From NCBI RefSeq assembly GCF_000319575.2, contig NC_021291.1, positions 1,054,001-1,118,000 on the forward strand: DNA of 64,000 nt, given 5' to 3'. The notes under the pieces are model-generated. The model saw only the letters and a program-made list of their open reading frames with translations, ran no database searches and had not been told where the DNA came from. Both the position numbers and the translations under genes were made by a program. Positions 55,800 through 64,000 of this stretch are shown one piece after another; the stretch's first letter is position 1; the number at the start of each line of letters is the position of its first letter. Origin of the DNA: Spiribacter salinus M19-40 (lineage in GTDB: Bacteria > Pseudomonadota > Gammaproteobacteria > Nitrococcales > Nitrococcaceae).

Positions 55800-57266
55800 T
55801 CAGTCGCTGCGGTAGTTCGGCGCTTCCTTGGTAATGCTCACGTCGTGGACGTGGCCCTCGCGAACGCCGGAGTTGGTGATCCGCGCGAACTTCGTGCGCG
55901 TTCGGAATTCTTCGACATCGCCGCAGCCGCAGTAGCCCATGCTCGCCCGCAGCCCACCCAGGAGCTGATGCACAATGACGTTCATCGCCCCTTTGTAGGG
56001 CACGCGTCCTTCAATGCCCTCCGGGACGAGCTTGTCGGCATCGCCGGCATTCTCCTGGAAGTAGCGGTCCGATGACCCCTGACTGCCAGACATGGCACCA
56101 ATCGACCCCATGCCCCGGTAAGACTTGTAACTGCGGCCCTGGAAGAGCTCGACCTCACCAGGCGCCTCCTCGGTGCCCGCGAACATGCTGCCCATCATCA
56201 CGCAGTGCGCGCCGGCGGCAATCGCCTTCGCCATATCGCCGGAATAACGGATACCGCCGTCTGCAATCAGTGGGATATCTCGGCCCTTGAGGGCCTTGGC
56301 CACATTGTCGATGGCCGTGATTTGCGGAACGCCAACACCCGCGATGACTCGCGTGGTGCAGATCGAACCGGGGCCGATCCCGACTTTCACGGCATCCGCG
56401 CCGGCCTTGGCAAGCGCTTCCGCGGCATCCCCCGTGGCAATGTTGCCGCCGACCACCTGCACTTGCGGGAAATGCTGTTTAATCCAGCTCACCCGATCCA
56501 GCACACCCCGACTATGACCATGGGCGGTATCCACCACCAGCAGATCGACGCCCGCCTCTGCCAGTGCCTCCACCCGCTCTTCGGTGCCCTCACCCGTCGA
56601 GACAGCCGCGCCTGCACGCAGCCGCCCGAATTCATCTTTGCAGGCATTCGGGAAGTCTTCGGCTTTCTGGATATCTTTAACGGTGATCATGCCGCGCAGC
56701 TTGAAGTCGCCGTTCACCACCAGCAGCTTTTCGATGCGATGGCGGTGCAACAGGGTCAGGATCTCTTCGCGCTCGGCGCCCTCCTGAACCGTGACCAGGC
56801 GATCCTCGGGGGTCATGGCGGCTGTCACGGACAAATCCAGCCGCGTCTCGAAGCGCAGATCGCGACTGGTCACGATACCAACCAGCTTCTCACCCTCCAC
56901 CACGGGCACACCGGAAATCCCGTGCTGCCCCATCAACAGCAGCACTTCGCGAATACTGGCGGTAGGCGCTACGGTGATCGGCTCTTTGATGACGCCACTT
57001 TCGAACTTCTTGACCGTGCGCACCTCGCGCGCCTGCTCGGCGACGCTCATGCTCTTGTGGACAATGCCAATGCCGCCCTGCTCGGCAAGGGCAATCGCAA
57101 GGCGAGCCTCGGTCACCGTGTCCATGGCGGCAGACAGCAGCGGGATGTTTAGCGTGATGTCCCGACTGACTCGGGTGGCCAGTGATACGTCTCGCGGCAT
57201 CACCTCCGAGTAGTCAGGCAGGAGCAGGACGTCATCAAAAGTCAGTGCTTCCTGGGCAATCTGCAT
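55800..57266 (-). CDS. guaB: IMP dehydrogenase
   Basis: A 488-residue enzyme converting IMP to XMP, the rate-limiting step to guanine nucleotides. The N-terminal barrel segment has [13 protein letters not shown]; a CBS pair occupies about 95-200; the catalytic cysteine is in [13 protein letters not shown], near residue 305. The C-terminal mobile flap is present. It is the first gene of the guaBA operon, under the promoter at about 57.3 kb. Confidence 0.97.
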   Translation of the reverse strand: MQIAQEALTFDDVLLLPDYSEVMPRDVSLATRVSRDITLNIPLLSAAMDTVTEARLAIALAEQGGIGIVHKSMSVAEQAREVRTVKKFESGVIKEPITVAPTASIREVLLLMGQHGISGVPVVEGEKLVGIVTSRDLRFETRLDLSVTAAMTPEDRLVTVQEGAEREEILTLLHRHRIEKLLVVNGDFKLRGMITVKDIQKAEDFPNACKDEFGRLRAGAAVSTGEGTEERVEALAEAGVDLLVVDTAHGHSRGVLDRVSWIKQHFPQVQVVGGNIATGDAAEALAKAGADAVKVGIGPGSICTTRVIAGVGVPQITAIDNVAKALKGRDIPLIADGGIRYSGDMAKAIAAGAHCVMMGSMFAGTEEAPGEVELFQGRSYKSYRGMGSIGAMSGSQGSSDRYFQENAGDADKLVPEGIEGRVPYKGAMNVIVHQLLGGLRASMGYCGCGDVEEFRTRTKFARITNSGVREGHVHDVSITKEAPNYRSD

Positions 57267-57304
57267 AACGACGTCCTCTTTTTGCGCTGGCAGGTTAACC
57301 GATT

Positions 57305-57334
57305 ATTGTACGACGCCGCGTCGTTCCCGGGCAA
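57305..57334 (-). promoter_or_regulatory. guaB promoter with palindrome in its spacer
   Basis: On the minus strand TTGCCC and TACAAT are separated by 18 bases, about 40 bases upstream of guaB. The perfect palindrome ACGACGCGGCGTCGT (57310-57324) sits inside this spacer, where a bound protein would block RNA polymerase. It does not match the PurR consensus I know. The gap is shared with the divergent xseA gene. Confidence 0.6.
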
Positions 57335-57361
57335 TGCAGCCTGGCCTGATAAACTCGCGTG

Positions 57362-58720
57362 ATGGATACCCCGCTGCAACATGACGTCTATACCGTCACC
57401 GGGCTTAATCAGGAGGTCCGGCAGATCCTGGAGCAGGCTTACCCACTGATCTGGGTCGAGGGGGAGCTTTCCAACCTCGCCAGGCCGCGATCCGGTCATG
57501 TCTATTTCACGCTGAAGGACTCGGAATCCCAGGTGCGTTGCGCGCTGTTTCGCAATCGGGCTTTGCGCTTGCGCTTCACCCCAGACAATGGGGAGCGCGT
57601 CCGATTACGCGCCCGCATTGGCCTGTATGCCCCGCGTGGCGAGTACCAGCTCATTGCCGAGCATATGGAACCGGCCGGTGACGGGGCGTTGCAGCAGGCC
57701 TTCGAGGTGCTCAAAGCCAAACTGGGGGCGGAGGGGCTTTTCGACCCGACCATCAAACAAGCGATTCCTGCCATGCCTCGGCGCATCGGCGTGGTGACTT
57801 CGCCAACCGGCGCTGCTATTCGAGACGTTCTGAGCGTGCTAGCCCGACGCTTTCCGGCCCTGCCCGTGCTCATTTACCCGGTGCGGGTGCAGGGTGACGG
57901 CGCTGCTGCAGAGATTGCAGCGGCCATTGATCGCGCTGAGGCTCGACGCGAAGTGGATGTATTGGTGGTCACCCGAGGCGGTGGCTCGCTTGAGGATCTG
58001 CAGGCCTTTAATGATGAAGCGGTCGCGCGGGCCATTCATCGCGCCCATCTCCCCATCGTCAGTGCTGTCGGGCATGAGGTCGACATTTCCATCGCAGACC
58101 TCGCTGCGGATCAGCGTGCCGCCACACCATCCGCTGCTGCGGAATTGCTATCGCCGGATGGCATGGCGATACGCCGCGAGCTGCAGGCCCGTACAGAACG
58201 ACTGAACCAATCGCTCACCCGTCAGCTCATGCACCATCGGGGCTATCTCGATCGCCTTGCGCGGCGACTGGCCAGTCAGCACCCGGGGCGACAGCTGCGC
58301 GAGCGCGCTCAGCGCCTGGATGAGCTGGAACAACGCCTCGTTCATGCGGGACAAGCACGTCTCGCCGCTCGGCGACAACACCTCGAAGGACTGACTCGGA
58401 GGCTGCGAGCGGTCAGCCCGGCACACCAACTCCGCGCCCTCGCCGCCCAACAGAGCGCGCTGACAAACCGCCTGCAGATAGCCATGCGCTCAGATTTGGG
58501 CCGCCGACAGGCTCGCCTACAGGAGAATGCCCGCGCGCTGGAGGCCGTCAGTCCACTGGCGACACTGCAACGCGGCTACGCCATCGTCAGGGATGACGAA
58601 AACGGGCGGATCCTTCGCACGGCCAGTGAGGTCAAAACGGGCGATCGGGTGCATGCCCGACTCGGACAGGGCGAGCTGACGGCTCGGGTCGAGACGGTCA
58701 ATCCGCCCTCAGAGACATGA
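57362..58720 (+). CDS. xseA: Exodeoxyribonuclease VII large subunit
   Basis: A 452-residue nuclease subunit. The N-terminal OB fold includes WVEGELSNLARPRSGHVYFTLKD. The catalytic core follows with GVVTSPTGAAIRDVL and VTRGGGSLEDLQAFND. The C-terminal region has long helices. I prefer the ATG at 57362 over a GTG one codon upstream. xseB is not found here. It is divergent from guaB, with 92 bases between, an arrangement seen in other gammaproteobacteria. Confidence 0.95.
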   Translation: MDTPLQHDVYTVTGLNQEVRQILEQAYPLIWVEGELSNLARPRSGHVYFTLKDSESQVRCALFRNRALRLRFTPDNGERVRLRARIGLYAPRGEYQLIAEHMEPAGDGALQQAFEVLKAKLGAEGLFDPTIKQAIPAMPRRIGVVTSPTGAAIRDVLSVLARRFPALPVLIYPVRVQGDGAAAEIAAAIDRAEARREVDVLVVTRGGGSLEDLQAFNDEAVARAIHRAHLPIVSAVGHEVDISIADLAADQRAATPSAAAELLSPDGMAIRRELQARTERLNQSLTRQLMHHRGYLDRLARRLASQHPGRQLRERAQRLDELEQRLVHAGQARLAARRQHLEGLTRRLRAVSPAHQLRALAAQQSALTNRLQIAMRSDLGRRQARLQENARALEAVSPLATLQRGYAIVRDDENGRILRTASEVKTGDRVHARLGQGELTARVETVNPPSET

Positions 58721-58801
58721 AAACCGCATGGCCTCTGGCTTGTTGCCAGGGCCTCCCCGGCGCATCATCGGCGCTCTAACCATCAATGCCACTGGGACAC
58801 C

Positions 58802-61800
58802 ATGGATCTCAACGCCGCACTTGCCACTTACGGACTCGACTTCGACACTTTGCAGACGCCGGAGGGCTTACAAGCGCTCGACGCGCAATTCCTGGAAGCG
58901 CTGCAAACCGCCAATCCGGCCCTCGCCCGGCAACTGGTGGATTACCGGGGCCGCGACAGCGACCTGCCGGGCACCGAGAACAGTGATTTACTCATCGCCC
59001 TGGGCCCCCATGTAGAAGCCTTTCTGGGGCGTCTATTCGGCATTGCCGAGCGTCTCGCTGCTGATCGCGAAGCCATCCTCGCCGACGATGTGGTGATGCA
59101 GTTCAAGCAGGCCTACGTGCAACGTCGGGTCAAAAAGCATCGTCGCCCCGTGGAGTCGACTTTTGCTGAGCTTGATGGGGCTTTGCGTGCCGGGATCGGG
59201 CGCGTTGAAGATAACGATGAAGAGGGTGCCGTGGCGCGGTTTGGCATGGCGCTCCTCGAGGATGAGACCCAAAACGCCGAGGCGATAGAAACCCTCACCG
59301 CCTGGTGCAAGCTTGCGCGCCAGACCCCGGAAGGTCAGGCCCGCGTGCGGGGCTGGGCCAGCTTCAAGCTCCCTGAGCGTGTGGATCACTTCGACCTGGT
59401 GCCGAGTGAAACCGTGGAGGTTGATGGCGTGACCCGCCGTCAGGCCGCGCCTGAGCGGTGGCGCCCACGCGATGGATTCTCTCTGACCGACGCCCGTATG
59501 ACGCCCCGCGAGGTCCAGAGCGAGGTGCATTACTGCATCTACTGCCATGATCACGAGGGCGATTTCTGCTCCAAGGGATTCCCCGAGAAGAAGACCCAGC
59601 CTGAGCTTGGCTTCAAGCATGATCCGCTGGGCGTCACGCTGACCGGCTGCCCACTCGAGGAAAAGATCTCCGAGATGCATGTGCTGCGCCGCGATGGCTA
59701 CAACCTGGCAGCCCTGGCGATGGTCATGGTGGACAACCCCATGGTGCCGGCCACTGGACATCGCATCTGCAACGACTGCATGAAAGGCTGCATCTACCAG
59801 AAGCAAGATCCGGTCGACATCCCGCAGATCGAAACCCGAGTGCTCACGGATGCGCTGGACCTGCCCTGGGGCGTGGAGCTGTACCACCTACTGACGCGCT
59901 GGAATCCGCTGCGTCGCGAGCAATACATCCAGCAACCCAATAATGACCGGCGCGTCCTTGTCGCCGGTATGGGGCCAGCCGGATTCACGATGGCGCACTA
60001 CCTCACGATGACGGGTACCGCCGTGGTTGGTGTGGATGGCCTTAAAATCGAGCCGCTGCCCGACTCGGTCCTCAACGCCCCGGTCGAGCGCTGGGCCGAT
60101 CTGCAGGAAGACCTCGACGAGCGCATCCTGATGGGCTTTGGCGGTGTAGCGGAATACGGCATCACCGTGCGCTGGGACAAAAACTTCCTGAAGCTGATCT
60201 ACCTGACGCTGGCGCGGCGACAGAACTTCCGTGTCTATGGAGGTGCCCGGCTTGGCGGCACGGTGACCCTGGAGGATGCCTGGGCCCTTGGCTTTGACCA
60301 TGTCGTCAACGCAACGGGGGCCGGCCTGCCCCGTGTCGTGCACATGGGTAACAGCCTCGCCCGGGGGATGCGTCAGGCGAGTGACTTCCTCATGGCGCTC
60401 CAGCTAACGGGGGCGGCCAAAGCCTCCAGCCTGGCCAGCCTGCAAGTCCGCCTGCCGGCCGTTGTCGTAGGGGGTGGCCTGACCGGTATCGATACCGCCA
60501 CCGAGGTCCAGGCCTACTACATCAAGCAGGTTGAAAAGATGCTTGAGCGCTACGAGCGCCTGGTTGAGCACTTCGGTGAGCAGGCAGTCACTGCCGGTAT
60601 GAACGACGAAGATCAGGCCACCCTGACCGAGTTCTGTGAACACGGCCGGGCGGTTCGCGCCGAACGGGCGGCGGCTGAGCAGGAGAATCGGGCGCCGGAC
60701 TTTAACCCGCTGATTCGAGGCTGGGGTGGCGTGACCGTTGCCTATCGCAAGGGCATGAGTGACTCACCGGCCTATGTGCGTAACCATGAGGAGGTCACCA
60801 AGGCCACCGAGGAGGCGCTCTACTACGCCGAGGGCCTCGAGCCGCTACAGGCCGAAGTCGATGAATACCAGCATGTCAGCGGCCTGGTCTGCCGGGAGCT
60901 GAGCCGGCAGGACGGGCGATGGGTACCGACAGGTGCAGAGCGTCGACTCCCCGCCCGGGCCATCTTCATCGCCGCCGGGACGGTGCCGAACACGATCTAC
61001 GAGCGTGAGCACCACGACACCTTTGCCCTCGATGGCAATCATTTCCTGCCCCACACGCCGACGGATAACGGCCTGGAGCCCGTCGATGACGCCGAGCACT
61101 GCAAATCGCGTGTCTTCGGGCCATTCACCTCATACAACGAGGGTGGCCGCCGGGTGACGTTCATCGGCGACACGCACCCCGCCTTCCATGGCAGCGTGGT
61201 CAAAGCGATTGCCTCGGGCATGCGCACCTACCCCTATGTCATGGCGAGCATGGCGCACGAAATGCCCGGCAGTGATGAGCCACATGCGGCGTTTCTAACG
61301 CGCATGGATGATCTGCTCACGCCCCGGGTCGTCGAGGTCAAGCGGGACAACCCGGCCATGGTGGAAGTCTGGGTTCGCGCACCCATGGCGGCCCGAAATT
61401 TCCGTGCCGGGCAGTTCTACCGCCTGCAGACCTTCGAGTCCCTCTCGCCCGTGGTGAATAACACGCGGCTGCAGATCCCGCTTATCACCGTCTCCGGAAC
61501 GGGCGTAAAAGACGACTGCATTCGGCTGATGGTGCTGCAATGGGGGGCCGGGCCAAGGCTGGTTGGCCGGTTGCAGCCCGGGGACCCGCTCGTACTGATG
61601 GGCCCGACGGGCGCGCCCACGGATATGCCAACGGGGCGGACCATCATGGTGGTTGCCGGACGCTGGGGCGCTGCGGTCATGCTCGATATTGGCGCGGCCC
61701 TGCGCGCTGCTGGCAACCGCGTCCTCTACGTCGCGGCCTTTGGATCGGCTGGTGATGTGGATCATCAAGACGAGCTCGAGGCCGGCGCCGATCAGATTAT

Positions 61801-62284
61801 CTGGTGCACGGCGAAAGACGACTTGATCGAGGCGCGGCGCGCGCAGGATGTCAGCCTTCAGGCCACCGACATGATCGATGTGGTCAAGCGTTACGGAGAC
61901 GGTGAGTTAGGACCCGAGGCGGGCGGCATCCCGCTGGCTGATGTCGACCGAATTATGGTCATGGGCGGCACGGGATTGCTCAAGGGCTTCCAGAGTGCGG
62001 TGAAAGGTGAACTCAAAGCACGTGTGGCCGAGGGCTGCGATGCCTTTGGCACGGTTGGTAGCCCCATGCAGTGCATGATGCAGGGCGTTTGCGCGCAATG
62101 CCTGCAGTGGCAGATTGACCCGGAAACCGGTGAGCGGACCCGCCCGGTCTTCTCCTGTGCGGGCCAGGATCAGCCCTTGACCTGGATCGACCTCGATAAT
62201 CTCGCCGCCAGACAGCAACAGAATCGTCTCAGCGATCGGCTGAACGGCCAGTGGCTGGAAGCGGTACTGCCCGAGGCTCCGTAG
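58802..62284 (+). CDS. Large fusion flavoprotein (GltD-like plus PyrK-like modules)
   Basis: A 1160-residue protein. An N-terminal helical domain of about 240 residues has no recognised motif. A GltD/DPD-like module follows with cysteines at 245, 248, 256, 283, 323, 326 and 330, a FAD motif near 388-394 (VAGMGPAGF) and a second nucleotide motif near 555 (VVVGGGLTGIDTA). From about 839 a PyrK-like reductase module ends with a 2Fe-2S set at Cys1091, 1097, 1100 and 1119. Electrons could flow from NAD(P)H through flavins and clusters. Partner and substrate are unknown. Confidence 0.8.
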   Translation: MDLNAALATYGLDFDTLQTPEGLQALDAQFLEALQTANPALARQLVDYRGRDSDLPGTENSDLLIALGPHVEAFLGRLFGIAERLAADREAILADDVVMQFKQAYVQRRVKKHRRPVESTFAELDGALRAGIGRVEDNDEEGAVARFGMALLEDETQNAEAIETLTAWCKLARQTPEGQARVRGWASFKLPERVDHFDLVPSETVEVDGVTRRQAAPERWRPRDGFSLTDARMTPREVQSEVHYCIYCHDHEGDFCSKGFPEKKTQPELGFKHDPLGVTLTGCPLEEKISEMHVLRRDGYNLAALAMVMVDNPMVPATGHRICNDCMKGCIYQKQDPVDIPQIETRVLTDALDLPWGVELYHLLTRWNPLRREQYIQQPNNDRRVLVAGMGPAGFTMAHYLTMTGTAVVGVDGLKIEPLPDSVLNAPVERWADLQEDLDERILMGFGGVAEYGITVRWDKNFLKLIYLTLARRQNFRVYGGARLGGTVTLEDAWALGFDHVVNATGAGLPRVVHMGNSLARGMRQASDFLMALQLTGAAKASSLASLQVRLPAVVVGGGLTGIDTATEVQAYYIKQVEKMLERYERLVEHFGEQAVTAGMNDEDQATLTEFCEHGRAVRAERAAAEQENRAPDFNPLIRGWGGVTVAYRKGMSDSPAYVRNHEEVTKATEEALYYAEGLEPLQAEVDEYQHVSGLVCRELSRQDGRWVPTGAERRLPARAIFIAAGTVPNTIYEREHHDTFALDGNHFLPHTPTDNGLEPVDDAEHCKSRVFGPFTSYNEGGRRVTFIGDTHPAFHGSVVKAIASGMRTYPYVMASMAHEMPGSDEPHAAFLTRMDDLLTPRVVEVKRDNPAMVEVWVRAPMAARNFRAGQFYRLQTFESLSPVVNNTRLQIPLITVSGTGVKDDCIRLMVLQWGAGPRLVGRLQPGDPLVLMGPTGAPTDMPTGRTIMVVAGRWGAAVMLDIGAALRAAGNRVLYVAAFGSAGDVDHQDELEAGADQIIWCTAKDDLIEARRAQDVSLQATDMIDVVKRYGDGELGPEAGGIPLADVDRIMVMGGTGLLKGFQSAVKGELKARVAEGCDAFGTVGSPMQCMMQGVCAQCLQWQIDPETGERTRPVFSCAGQDQPLTWIDLDNLAARQQQNRLSDRLNGQWLEAVLPEAP

Positions 62285-62661
62285 CCCTCGAGTACCACAA
62301 ATGCCATGGCGTGATCCTGCTCATCGGTAATGCTCAGATGCGTGGCGGTCACCTCCAGGGCCGCCGCGGTCTCGCGGGCGACGCCACTGAACTTGAGCAA
62401 TGGGGCACCGGCAGGGGTATGCGTGACGACCAGGTCATGAAACCCGGCGCGACCACCGATTCCGCAGCCAAGGGCCTTCGCCGCCGCTTCCTTGGCTGCG
62501 AAGCGCCGCGCCAGAAACGCGGCTTTGGACTCGGTGTCTTGATATTCCGCCAGCTCGGCCGGCGCGAGCAGTCGCACCGCCAGACGCTCGCCGTGGGCAT
62601 CCTGCATACGCGCTATCCGTTCAACGGCCACCATATCGGTGCCGATGCCCACAACACTCAT
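62170..62661 (-). CDS. acpS: Holo-[acyl-carrier-protein] synthase, with C-terminal extension
   Basis: A phosphopantetheinyl transferase that activates acyl carrier protein. [15 protein letters not shown] is at residues 5-19 with the metal-binding Asp9, and [14 protein letters not shown] holds the catalytic glutamate. A normal protein would end near residue 125 (AMAFVVLEG). Here the frame continues to residue 163 through a basic, cysteine-containing tail. That extension overlaps the convergent fusion-flavoprotein gene by 115 bases. It is followed by no other leftward gene in this window and is coupled to pdxJ upstream. Confidence 0.9.
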   Translation of the reverse strand: MSVVGIGTDMVAVERIARMQDAHGERLAVRLLAPAELAEYQDTESKAAFLARRFAAKEAAAKALGCGIGGRAGFHDLVVTHTPAGAPLLKFSGVARETAAALEVTATHLSITDEQDHAMAFVVLEGYGASGSTASSHWPFSRSLRRFCCCLAARLSRSIQVKG

Positions 62662-63407
62662 TGCCGAGCCTCTCGAATCAAGCGTTTCATCTCACTCACT
62701 GCGGCTTCCAGGCCGGTAAACACCGCTCGCCCGACAATCGCATGACCGATATTGAGCTCCGTGATCTCACGCAAGGCGGCGATCGGTGCGACGTTGTGGT
62801 AGTGCAGCCCATGACCCGCATTCACCTGTAACCCGAGGGAATGTCCCCGGGTGGCGGCGTCATGGATGCGCTGAAACTCGGCGTGAATGGCGCCATCCTG
62901 GGTGGCATCGGCGAATGCCCCCGTGTGCAGCTCCACCACTGGCGCCCCAACCTCCACGGCGGCCTCGAGCTGTGCCGGGTCAGGATCCACAAACAAGGAA
63001 ACCCGGATGCCGGCGTCGGCCAGGCGTTGGCACGCCGACCGGCAGCGCGCCAGATCACCTGCCACATCCAGCCCACCCTCGGTGGTAATTTCCTCGCGCT
63101 TTTCCGGTACGAGACAGACATCGGTGGGCCCAAGCGCCGTGGCAATGCCGATCATCTCTTCGGTGACCGCCATCTCCAGATTCATGCGCGTTTGAATGGC
63201 TTGTGCCATGCGTTGAATGTCGACGTCATTGATATGCCGCCGGTCCTCTCGGAGGTGCACCGTGATGGCGTCTGCGCCCGCCTGCTCAGCCAGAGCAGCA
63301 GCCAGCACGGGGTCGGGATAACGCGTCCCGCGGGCTTGGCGCAGCCCAGCGACATGGTCGACATTCACGCCAAGAAGCGGCTCAAGACTGCCCTGATGAT
63401 GCGCCAT
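62658..63407 (-). CDS. pdxJ: Pyridoxine 5'-phosphate synthase
   Basis: A 249-residue TIM-barrel enzyme that makes pyridoxine 5'-phosphate from 1-deoxyxylulose 5-phosphate and 3-amino-2-oxopropyl phosphate. Marks are [30 protein letters not shown] and a late GHGLHYHNV. The start at 63407 has GGAGG eight bases upstream; a start at 63440 would overlap recO further. recO-pdxJ-acpS is a classic gammaproteobacterial order, and the acpS start overlaps the pdxJ stop. Confidence 0.95.
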   Translation of the reverse strand: MAHHQGSLEPLLGVNVDHVAGLRQARGTRYPDPVLAAALAEQAGADAITVHLREDRRHINDVDIQRMAQAIQTRMNLEMAVTEEMIGIATALGPTDVCLVPEKREEITTEGGLDVAGDLARCRSACQRLADAGIRVSLFVDPDPAQLEAAVEVGAPVVELHTGAFADATQDGAIHAEFQRIHDAATRGHSLGLQVNAGHGLHYHNVAPIAALREITELNIGHAIVGRAVFTGLEAAVSEMKRLIREARQ

Positions 63408-64000
63408 TCTCGTGACCTCCGGTTGCAGGGTATCGGGCATACAGTTCGCGGCTTTTCAGTGGCCGGTCACCAATATGCGGTCGCAGGGCGGCGCGCATCA
63501 GATCGCGGCTCTGCCGCGCCGTCTCGGCACTGATGGGGTCTTCACCAAGCGCTAGCAGCAGCCGGCCTGAGAGCACGAGCCCCCCGGCCTGCGGACCACC
63601 CACCGCCATCGCGCCTCGCGTCGGATCGTACCGGTACCACTGATCCGGTGCCAGACGGTGATTGTCGGTATCTCGCTCCAGTGCCAGGCCGTACCCGAGC
63701 AGGGCCAACAGATCGCGCTCGAAAGTCCGCAGGGCGACGGCTTCATCGGCCTCAGCCGTCAGCGCTTCAAGAAAACCGACATAGCACTCGAACAGACCTG
63801 GATGCGGGTCGTCACGGCCCAGCAACCGCAGCAGTAGCTCATTGGCATAAAACCCGCTCACCAGACGCCGCCCGATCAGCCGCAGTGGCCGCCCGGCCCC
63901 TTCGACCTGTCGCAGGTTGCCAAGCTCGCCCCGGGCACGCCAGCTCGCCGCTAACGGCTGGAAAGGCTGCAGCAGCCCAGCCGTTCGCGATCGCGGCCCG
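63382..64000 (-). CDS. recO: DNA repair protein RecO (partial, N-terminus beyond window)
   Basis: The reading frame is open to the right edge of the window, so the N-terminal OB-fold is cut off. The visible part, about 206 residues, starts within [19 protein letters not shown] and continues through the [25 protein letters not shown] helix, which is typical of RecO. RecO works with RecR to load RecA at gaps. The conserved C-terminal region ends with [10 protein letters not shown]. It overlaps pdxJ by 26 bases, so the genes are likely co-expressed. Confidence 0.93.
   Translation of the reverse strand, partial: GPRSRTAGLLQPFQPLAASWRARGELGNLRQVEGAGRPLRLIGRRLVSGFYANELLLRLLGRDDPHPGLFECYVGFLEALTAEADEAVALRTFERDLLALLGYGLALERDTDNHRLAPDQWYRYDPTRGAMAVGGPQAGGLVLSGRLLLALGEDPISAETARQSRDLMRAALRPHIGDRPLKSRELYARYPATGGHENGASSGQS

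Noticed and set aside
56205-57152. A 315-residue open frame antisense to guaB
   Set aside because: guaB is unmistakable on the other strand; the antisense translation is histidine- and glycine-rich with no family pattern.

Overview
The window looks like chromosomal DNA from a GC-rich gammaproteobacterium that copes with salt. The gammaproteobacterial signs are the adjacent orn and rsgA genes, the DUF1249 and DUF1820 proteins, divergent ppsR/ppsA, guaBA next to xseA, and tRNA genes that encode CCA. An acidic exported betaine-binding protein, a ProXWV-type transporter and a sarcosine oxidase operon fit a moderate halophile, for example a relative of Ectothiorhodospiraceae/Spiribacter. That placement is inference. 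No phage, insertion sequence or CRISPR array is visible.

Layout. 0-8.3 kb: partial hypothetical gene, prpE, an MBL-fold hydrolase, bioY, a TRAP transporter whose binding protein converges on its permeases, and an iron-type alcohol dehydrogenase. 8.4-11.9 kb: an orphan amino-acid binding protein with a NarL-type regulator, an IscR-like regulator lacking two cluster cysteines, DUF1249 and ppsR. 12-18.3 kb: ppsA and glcDEF, the latter behind a PdhR/GlcC-type operator. 18.3-21.7 kb: rhodanese, orn, rsgA and a tandem pair of half-size permeases. 21.9-25.1 kb: a betaine ABC transporter with a strong hairpin between proX and proW. 25-29.1 kb: an AhpD-like protein, katG, tRNA-Ser(GGA), DUF1820 and a Prx6-type peroxiredoxin.

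30-42.7 kb is a methylated-amine region. The leftward operon soxBDAG-lysR-ldh follows a second leftward operon (Rieske oxygenase, aldehyde dehydrogenase, DAO-type flavoprotein) with a divergent LysR gene. The logic is stepwise oxidation or demethylation of a quaternary amine such as choline or glycine betaine, ending with sarcosine to glycine. No oxygenase reductase is encoded here. This block has visibly lower GC than its surroundings. After an EamA exporter and tRNA-Arg come a DUF411 protein and an NCS2 purine permease.

The most unusual locus is 45.8-49.1 kb. Five translationally coupled leftward genes encode a Tat-exported SsuA-like binding protein with only two cysteines in its mature domain, both in the predicted ligand loop, then an ATPase, a permease, a cysteine-rich IscU/NifU-like protein and a DsrE-like protein with a CxxCC motif. 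This looks like an uptake and handling system for a thiophilic ligand such as a metal, organometal or sulfur species. From memory it resembles a cysteine version of the selenoprotein-containing 'SAO' transport systems.

49.2-64 kb: a repeat-rich tRNA-Ser(CGA) locus, a HAD hydrolase, a long leftward operon (guaB-guaA-GST-tadA-alcohol dehydrogenase-proline racemase family), xseA, an 1160-residue GltD/PyrK-type fusion flavoprotein, and acpS-pdxJ-recO, with recO running off the edge.
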